From Corynebacterium accolens (GTDB lineage Bacteria; Actinomycetota; Actinomycetes; Mycobacteriales; Mycobacteriaceae), in the NCBI RefSeq assembly GCF_030515985.1, contig NZ_CP100376.1, positions 512,657-522,966 on the forward strand: a DNA stretch of 10,310 bases, written 5' to 3'. The translations under genes and the position numbers were made by a program. Below the pieces are notes generated by a model, which made no database searches, was not told the origin of the DNA, and saw nothing but the letters and a program-made list of their open reading frames with translations. This document shows positions 5,664-10,310 of the stretch, piece by piece; the stretch's first letter is position 1; every line of letters starts with the position of its first letter.

Positions 5664-5702
5664 CGCGATGCTATAGGTCCACTGCAATAACTGAGCATTG
5701 CG
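5664..5702 (+). repeat. 9-bp imperfect hairpin downstream of the barstar gene
   Basis: CGCGATGCT (5664-5672) pairs with AGCATTGCG (5694-5702) with one G-U, around a 21-nt loop. GCAAT inside the loop (5684-5688) can pair instead with ATTGC in the right arm. The hairpin lies 27 bp after the barstar stop. No T-run follows closely, so a role in ending the operon is tentative. The remaining ~100 bp up to the dgt stop shows nothing I recognise. Confidence 0.35.
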
Positions 5703-5810
5703 CGCCCTCAGATATCACTTTTCCGCCTCAAAAATAGCAGCAGAGGTTGCACTTTTCGCGAACACCAGCGCCGAAGTTCCTCCGAAGGAGCCCCACGGCC
5801 TGCATAGCTA

Positions 5811-7103
5811 CTAGTCCAAGAACCCCGAAAGGTCAGCGCTTCGGCGGGCAAGCCGCTCGAGGCGGGATTCGGTCATGGAAGCGATCTGATCAATGATGGC
5901 GCGGTCGCGAGCGGCGTCGGTATCGGCCTGCTCCCACCACAGGCGGAAAGTGGCATCGAGCGAACCGGGCGCACCGGCAACGAGGTAGTCGTAGACGCGG
6001 TAGATGCGTTCGCGCTGGCGGTCTTGGCGCGCTAGGTGCGCTGGTTCATCCATTACATAAAGCACAGCAATCGTCTTGAGGAGCTTGACCTCTGCCTGCG
6101 CCAAGGGCGGAACGTGCAGGTCACCGTGCATGCGGCCGAGCGTATTGGCACTGATAAGTTCGGCATTCGCCTCCGAGGTGGCACCGATGGTGGCGCCCAC
6201 ATAGCGTCCCACCAGCTCAGAGGTCATCTTTTTCAGCTTGGCATAATCGCGCAGGGTGTAGTCGAAATTCCCAAGAGCGTTGATGACATCGAGGTTGCGC
6301 AGGCTATCGGCGGCTTCCAAGAGCTCATCGGCAGTTCCGCCAAAGGCCTCGGCGCCCTTTTCTGCAAGGTGGGCTAGCTCCACCAAATCCCACAGCACGT
6401 TCAAGGAAATGCGCTGGGAGATGATGCCGTCTTCCACATCGTGCACGGAATAGGCAATATCATCGGACCAGTCCATGACCTGGGCTTCGATGCACTTTCG
6501 CTTATCGCTATGGCCTTCGCGCAGCCACGCTAAAAGGTCAGCGTCCTCATCATAAGCGCCGTATTTGCGGTTGATGGTGCCATCCGGATTGGTCTTGGTC
6601 CAGGGATATTTGCACGCACCATCGAGCGCGGCCCGGGTGAGGTTGAGGCCAAAGCTGTAGGCGGTGCCATCGGCGTCCTCGACTAAGACCTTGGGTTCGA
6701 GCCGCGTGAGGATGCGCAGGGTTTGCGCATTTCCCTCGAAACCGCCCTGCGCGACCTCATTAAGGGCATTTTCGCCGTTGTGGCCATAGGGCGGGTGGCC
6801 GATATCGTGGGTGAGCCCGGCCATGTCACAGAGATCCGGATCGAGTCCGAGGCCTGCGCCGATGCCGCGGGCGATCTGGCCGACCTCGAGCGAGTGGGTA
6901 AGCCGGGTGCGCGGGGTATCGCCATCGCGTGGGCCTACGACCTGAGTTTTATCCGCCAATCGCCGCAGAGCAGCCGAGTGCAAAACGCGGGCGCGGTCGC
7001 GGGAGAATACCCCGCGGTGTTCTTCAATATCGCTAATCGTGGATCCCTTGGGCCGTTCTTCGGCCAGCCGGGCAAAATCAGCTGCAGCATAAGAGTAAGA
7101 CAC
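5811..7103 (-). CDS. dgt: dGTP triphosphohydrolase (dGTPase-like HD protein)
   Basis: The enzyme hydrolyses dGTP (often other dNTPs too) to deoxynucleoside and triphosphate, tuning cytosolic dNTP pools. The 430-aa length matches the type-2 Dgt family. The N-terminal signature RDRARVLHSAALRRLADKTQV (about 36-56) is diagnostic. The HD metal site is complete: H70 in RTRLTHSLEV, H99-D100 in LTHDIGHPPYGHNGE, and the distal Asp in DWSDDIAYSVHDVEDG (D214 or D215). The start is a GTG at 7103. A purine-rich AGGGGG lies 16 nt upstream inside the end of ydcF, farther than usual, so translation may depend on coupling: the upstream stop is only 11 bp away. It is transcribed towards dnaG but separated from it by the oppositely oriented RNase-barstar pair and has no clear terminator. 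Confidence 0.94.
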   Translation of the reverse strand: MSYSYAAADFARLAEERPKGSTISDIEEHRGVFSRDRARVLHSAALRRLADKTQVVGPRDGDTPRTRLTHSLEVGQIARGIGAGLGLDPDLCDMAGLTHDIGHPPYGHNGENALNEVAQGGFEGNAQTLRILTRLEPKVLVEDADGTAYSFGLNLTRAALDGACKYPWTKTNPDGTINRKYGAYDEDADLLAWLREGHSDKRKCIEAQVMDWSDDIAYSVHDVEDGIISQRISLNVLWDLVELAHLAEKGAEAFGGTADELLEAADSLRNLDVINALGNFDYTLRDYAKLKKMTSELVGRYVGATIGATSEANAELISANTLGRMHGDLHVPPLAQAEVKLLKTIAVLYVMDEPAHLARQDRQRERIYRVYDYLVAGAPGSLDATFRLWWEQADTDAARDRAIIDQIASMTESRLERLARRSADLSGFLD

Positions 7104-7114
7104 GGCGTTTTAGT

Positions 7115-7714
7115 CTATTCCCCCTGCGTGCGGTCTGCGTCTTTATTTTGCATCGTTTCGTGCCGCAGCTTCTGATTCGGCCGCAGCATCAGCTCGATGC
7201 GGTACAGGCGCCTTTTCCAGGCACGCGCGCACTGGGGAGAAACACTGCTGGCGAGCCCAATATAAAACAGCCCGCCGCATTCGTGTGCGAGGTAGCGCCA
7301 CCAAGGCTTGGACAAGCGCCGAGCGGGATAATAGGGTGTGCCAGAAACTTGAGCGTTGAGCCCTTCCTGCTTGGCGATGACCCACGTGCGCAACCTGTGC
7401 AAGGGATCGGTGACGATGATGGCATCGGCAATGCCGTGGGCATCGATAACTGCTGCTAAGGACTCGCGCGTATCGAGTCCTTCCTCCACGGCGGATACCT
7501 GCAGCCCAGGGAAGTTCTCGCGCAGGTAATCGCGCGCGACCCCGGCCTCGGTAAATCGATCCCCGGGCAGCTGGCCGCCGACGGTTATAACGGGCAGGCC
7601 GCGGGAGGTGGCCAGCTCCCCGGCATGGCGCAGACGCCCGGTTAGGATGCGGGAGGGGCGGCCATCGTATTGCGCGGTGCCTAAAACAACGACATATTTC
7701 ACAATACTTCCCAC
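7115..7714 (-). CDS. YdcF/SanA-like DUF218 protein
   Basis: This is a 199-aa protein with the DUF218 fold hallmarks: the N-terminal strand and loop YVVVLGTAQYDGRPSRILTGRL, then ITVGGQLPGDRFTEAGVARDYL, the acidic EEGLDTRESL segment, and AIIVTDPLHRLRTWVIAKQEG. It corresponds to the soluble DUF218 core. There is no N-terminal membrane segment, unlike SanA-type members. DUF218 proteins are linked to envelope or nucleotide-cofactor functions, but the biochemical role is not settled. The C-terminal 50 residues are very basic (WKRRLYRIELMLRP..). The start is GTG at 7714 with AGGA 6 nt away; a second GTG four codons on (7702) with GGGAAG before it is also possible. It is the first gene of a pair with dgt (11-bp gap) and divergent from the TPM-domain gene. 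Confidence 0.85.
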   Translation of the reverse strand: MGSIVKYVVVLGTAQYDGRPSRILTGRLRHAGELATSRGLPVITVGGQLPGDRFTEAGVARDYLRENFPGLQVSAVEEGLDTRESLAAVIDAHGIADAIIVTDPLHRLRTWVIAKQEGLNAQVSGTPYYPARRLSKPWWRYLAHECGGLFYIGLASSVSPQCARAWKRRLYRIELMLRPNQKLRHETMQNKDADRTQGE

Positions 7715-7727
7715 CCTACTTCCTGCG

Positions 7728-7734
7728 AAGGAGG
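7728..7734 (+). promoter_or_regulatory. Near-perfect Shine-Dalgarno AAGGAGG placed for a TTG start at 7744
   Basis: AAGGAGG lies 9 nt before TTG 7744, which is in frame with the TPM-domain gene and would add ten residues (MGVRAGRVVG) to its signal peptide. It competes with the leaderless ATG model at 7774. Confidence 0.4.
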
Positions 7735-7760
7735 TTCTCCGGATTGGGCGTTCGGGCAGG

Positions 7761-7766
7761 TAGAGT
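7761..7766 (+). promoter_or_regulatory. Possible -10 (TAGAGT) for leaderless start at 7774
   Basis: TAGAGT ends 7 nt before ATG 7774, which puts the expected transcription start at or next to the A of the start codon. No clear -35 is present at 17-18 bp. It conflicts with use of the upstream Shine-Dalgarno/TTG. Confidence 0.4.
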
Positions 7767-7773
7767 TGTGGGC

Positions 7774-9792
7774 ATGAATCTTAGTGCACGAATCGGCCGC
7801 GCTACCATCGCGGCATTTTTGCTCGGCTGCACCTCCATTGGCGCAGGCCAGGCCTTAGCCGCGGAGACCACTACCATCGCCCAAGCCCCGGATACGGCGG
7901 CGGTGACGGATAGGGTAAATGATGAGGCAGGGGTCTTAAACACCGAGGAAATTAGGGAGATCAATGAGAAGATTACCCAGCTACAAAAAGACCAGTCGCT
8001 CATCATCTTCGTTGTCTTCGCAAACGATCTAGGCACTGATCCGGAGAGCTATGCGCGCAACATCGTCAACGAGAAGGGCCCGAATTCCGCGGCCTATGTC
8101 GTTGGTGTGAACGAGCGCCAGGTGGGCGTGCAGACCGGCGATCAATGGCCCGAAGGCCGCCTGGATCAGATGTACGATGCCGCCTATAGCAAGCTCTCCG
8201 CCGAGGAATACGGCGCTTCTGCGATCGCACTCGCCGATGCCGCCCTTGGTAACTCCAGCTCCTCCGATTCTTCTGGCATGGCCTGGCTGGGCGGTGGCGC
8301 CGCCGCCATCGTCGCTGCAGGCGGTGGCATTTGGTACTACTCGCGCCGCAGCACGAAGAAGAATCAGGCTAAGACATTAGAGTCCGCCCGCGAAATTGCG
8401 CCAGAAGATACCGATCAATTAAACCGGCTACCGCTAGATACCTTGGATAAATTGGCCCAGGAAGAGTTGGTCTCCACGGATGAATCCATCCGCCGCGGCA
8501 AGGAAGAGCTCAATATCGCCCTGTCTGAATTCGGGCCCGAGCGCACCCGCCCGTTTACCAAGGCGATGAATCATTCCACCTCTACCCTGCAAAAGGCCTT
8601 CAAGATTCGCCAGCGCCTCGATGATGCAGTTCCGGAGTCCCAGGCCGAGCGCCGGCAAATGTTGGTAGAAATCGTCTCTACCTGCGGCCAAGCCGATGAC
8701 GCCCTAGATAGCCAGGCAGAAGAGTTTGCCCGGATGCGAGACCTGCTGCTGCAAAGCGACTCTAAGTTAGACGAGCTCACCCAGCGCACCGTCGGGCTGC
8801 GCACCCGCCTGCCGGGCGCCGAAGGTACCCTGAAAAAGCTCCAAGAGGACTACTCCGCAGAGGTCCTATCCTCCATTGCGGATAACCCAGAATTGGCGAG
8901 CGCCTCCCTCGATGAGGCGGAAAAGCTCCTGGACCAAGCCCGCGAGGTGCAAGGTCAGCCTGCCGGCCAACAGGGTTCGCTCGTGGGGCTTATCCGCGAT
9001 ATCGAGCATGCCACGGAGGTCACCGATAGGCTCCTGACCGGTGTAGAGCACGCCGAGGAGAATATTTCCTCCGCGCGCCGCAATCTGGGCGCGCTCATTA
9101 CCGAGGTCGAGGGCGAAGCCGAGGAAGCCCGCGAACTGGAGCGCCAAGGCAAATCCCAGGGAACCCAGGCGGATTGGGAGGCCCTCGAGGAGCTGCTTAA
9201 GCGCGCCTCTGCCGCGGTCACTGACGCCAAGCAACAGGGCGATACGGATCCCTTGGGCCAGCACACCGCCCTTATGAGCATCGATACCGAGCTTGATGAG
9301 GGCCTCGACCGCGTGCGGGAAAAGACCTCCACTCACGCGCGCCAGCTCGAGCTTTTCCACCAGCAAATGTCGGTGGCGGAATCCAATATTCAGGCCGCCG
9401 AGGATCTCATTTCCTCGCGCGGGCGCATCGTTGGTTCCGGCGCCCGCACCGCGCTTGCCGATGCCAAGCGTCTCCACGCCCAAGCCCTGCACACCCAGCG
9501 CAGCGATATCCGCGGCGCTCTGCAATCCTCCCGCGAAGCCGTTGCCGCAGCGCAAGCCGCCTTGCAACGGGCCAAGGATGATTCCGATGAGTACCGCCGC
9601 CAGCAACAACGCCAGCAGACGAGTTCTGCGGCCGGCAATATCATCACCGGTATGGTCTTAGGCCAAATCTTGGGCGGCGGTGGCCGCGGCTTCGGCGGTG
9701 GTTTCAGCGGAGGCGGCGGCAGCTTCGGTGGCGGCGGAGGAGGATTCTCCGGCGGCGGTGGCGGAGGCGGTTTCCGCGGCGGCTCCTTCTAA
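7774..9792 (+). CDS. TPM-domain membrane protein with long coiled-coil region and Gly-rich tail
   Basis: This is a 672-aa protein from the ATG. It has a signal sequence (1-30, AGQALA cleavage region), a TPM domain (about 44-158, VTDRVNDEAGVLNTEEI.. through SAAYVVGVNERQVGVQTGDQWPEG), a Ser-rich linker, one membrane helix (about 168-189) and a basic stop-transfer (SRRSTKKNQ). That predicts the TPM domain outside and the rest inside. Residues about 200-625 are rich in E, A, L, Q and R, with long heptad-like helices. The last ~38 residues are almost only G, F and S, as in the tails of many TPM proteins. TPM domains are linked to membrane-protein turnover or repair in plants and bacteria; no enzyme activity is claimed. 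From memory, M. tuberculosis carries a similar gene next to dgt. FLLGC in the signal resembles a lipobox, but Leu at -2 is poor. Confidence 0.88.
   Translation: MNLSARIGRATIAAFLLGCTSIGAGQALAAETTTIAQAPDTAAVTDRVNDEAGVLNTEEIREINEKITQLQKDQSLIIFVVFANDLGTDPESYARNIVNEKGPNSAAYVVGVNERQVGVQTGDQWPEGRLDQMYDAAYSKLSAEEYGASAIALADAALGNSSSSDSSGMAWLGGGAAAIVAAGGGIWYYSRRSTKKNQAKTLESAREIAPEDTDQLNRLPLDTLDKLAQEELVSTDESIRRGKEELNIALSEFGPERTRPFTKAMNHSTSTLQKAFKIRQRLDDAVPESQAERRQMLVEIVSTCGQADDALDSQAEEFARMRDLLLQSDSKLDELTQRTVGLRTRLPGAEGTLKKLQEDYSAEVLSSIADNPELASASLDEAEKLLDQAREVQGQPAGQQGSLVGLIRDIEHATEVTDRLLTGVEHAEENISSARRNLGALITEVEGEAEEARELERQGKSQGTQADWEALEELLKRASAAVTDAKQQGDTDPLGQHTALMSIDTELDEGLDRVREKTSTHARQLELFHQQMSVAESNIQAAEDLISSRGRIVGSGARTALADAKRLHAQALHTQRSDIRGALQSSREAVAAAQAALQRAKDDSDEYRRQQQRQQTSSAAGNIITGMVLGQILGGGGRGFGGGFSGGGGSFGGGGGGFSGGGGGGGFRGGSF
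9671..9789 (+). repeat. GGC/GGT/GGA low-complexity tract encoding the Gly-rich tail
   Basis: A run of glycine codons interrupted by TTC (Phe) and AGC/TCC (Ser) gives tandem F-S-G(4-7) units. Such DNA is prone to slippage, and strains may differ in length here. Confidence 0.7.
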
Positions 9793-9839
9793 GCGGGGCT
9801 CCCCTTAACCGCGGCGCAGAAGGCCTGCTTTGTTGGCGC

Positions 9840-10310
9840 TTAGCCGCGCACGATGCGCGGTGTGGCATCGACAAGCAGGCAGCTATAGCTCAGCACCACC
9901 GCATCCACGTCCGGAAGGCCATTGTTATCAGAGGCCGCGACTTCCAGGCCATTGCCCCGCGGGGTAAGGCGCGCAACTTCGGTGCCCTCCGCGCTACCAT
10001 CTTCGGCAAGGGCCACGATGCGGCGCTGCTTGCCAAAGATGGCGGAGCGCTCCAAAAGGTAGTGGGCATCTCCGCAGGTCGCGCGCAGGCGCGTGACGGT
10101 CAATCCCGCCTGCGAGACTTCACTATGCTTCACGGCACCGGAATCCGCGCCGCGGCTGGCACGCGGCCGGGCCCGCAGGAAAAAACGCGGGGAGGCGGTT
10201 GCACCGTCCAAAGACGTCTCCACGTCAAAAAGCATATCGGGGCGTGCGGGATCCCCGGAAAGCGCGCCGGCAATGGTCAGTACTCCATCTCGCACCCAGG
10301 CGATGTCGGT
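9840..10310 (-). CDS. Protein of unknown function, N-terminus outside window
   Basis: The frame is open to the right edge (first visible residues TDIAWVRDGVLTIAGALSGD), so the gene starts beyond it; 156 codons are seen. The GTG at 10295 could start translation but has coding-like sequence before it. The visible part is soluble and strand-rich (FDVETSLDG, PRFFLRARPR, LTVTRLRATCGDAHYLLE, RRIVALAED) and ends VVLSYSCLLVDATPRIVRG. It has no membrane segment and no motif I can name. The alternation of short strands and the final hydrophobic stretch followed by a charged end loosely recall LURP/tubby-type beta barrels, but that is a weak impression. It is convergent with the TPM-domain gene, 47 bp apart. 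Confidence 0.75.
   Translation of the reverse strand, partial: TDIAWVRDGVLTIAGALSGDPARPDMLFDVETSLDGATASPRFFLRARPRASRGADSGAVKHSEVSQAGLTVTRLRATCGDAHYLLERSAIFGKQRRIVALAEDGSAEGTEVARLTPRGNGLEVAASDNNGLPDVDAVVLSYSCLLVDATPRIVRG
9844..9860. repeat. 7-bp perfect hairpin at the 3' end of the right-edge gene
   Basis: CCGCGCA-CGA-TGCGCGG is a perfect inverted repeat in the last codons of the - strand gene, just beyond the end of the convergent TPM gene. It may limit read-through for either strand, as the stop-overlapping hairpin at 734-773 may do. No T-run follows. Confidence 0.35.

Noticed and set aside
7840..7880. Lipoprotein lipobox (LLGC) in the TPM protein signal
   Set aside because: Leu at -2 is unusual, and the hydrophobic stretch continues to a good ALA cleavage site 10-12 residues later.
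8866..9609. Long - strand open frame (247 codons) inside the TPM-domain gene
   Set aside because: It is antisense to a clear coding sequence with well-formed coiled-coil codons; long opposite frames are common in GC-rich helix-coding DNA.

Overview
The window looks like a chromosomal segment from Corynebacterium or a close mycolata relative. This is inferred from the moderately high GC content, the actinobacterial form of DnaG (first zinc-ligand Cys replaced by Ser in the GLSPF motif), and a gene order that, from memory, parallels Mycobacterium tuberculosis: a small protein gene, dnaG, dgt, then a divergent gene for a TPM-domain membrane protein. No transposase, integrase, phage gene, CRISPR array, tRNA or rRNA was seen.

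Left part (1-2836). The C-terminal two thirds of a thiolase (+) runs in from the left edge and ends inside a 12-bp perfect hairpin shared with a convergent gene for a secreted PAP2-type phosphatase (-). A 0.4-kb gene-poor stretch follows (2077-2484). It holds GTTAG repeats upstream of the phosphatase, a candidate leaderless 41-codon membrane microprotein (- strand), and three consecutive inverted repeats. After it comes a 93-aa YtxH-like membrane protein (+), ending in a terminator facing dnaG.

Middle (2834-7714). dnaG and a ydcF-dgt pair all read on the - strand. Between dnaG and dgt, on the opposite strand, is a two-gene cassette with its own promoter: a membrane-anchored RNase Sa/barnase-like guanyl ribonuclease and, two bases after its stop codon, a small protein that aligns without gaps to the first ~43 residues of barstar. 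This is a nuclease-inhibitor pair. If dgt-dnaG is the ancestral order, the cassette splits it. DnaG makes replication primers, dGTPase adjusts dNTP pools and YdcF is a DUF218 protein, so the - strand block is a replication/nucleotide housekeeping group.

Right part (7744-10310). A long TPM-domain protein (+) has an outside N-terminal domain, one membrane helix, about 430 residues of coiled-coil-prone cytoplasmic sequence and a Gly-rich tail. It diverges from ydcF. A convergent gene of unknown function (-) runs off the right edge.

The most notable points are the RNase-barstar cassette with its unusual inhibitor, the loss of three of four zinc ligands in DnaG, the hidden leaderless microprotein candidate, several TANNNT-6/7 nt-ATG leaderless start patterns, and the inverted-repeat cluster in the 2.4-kb intergenic region.
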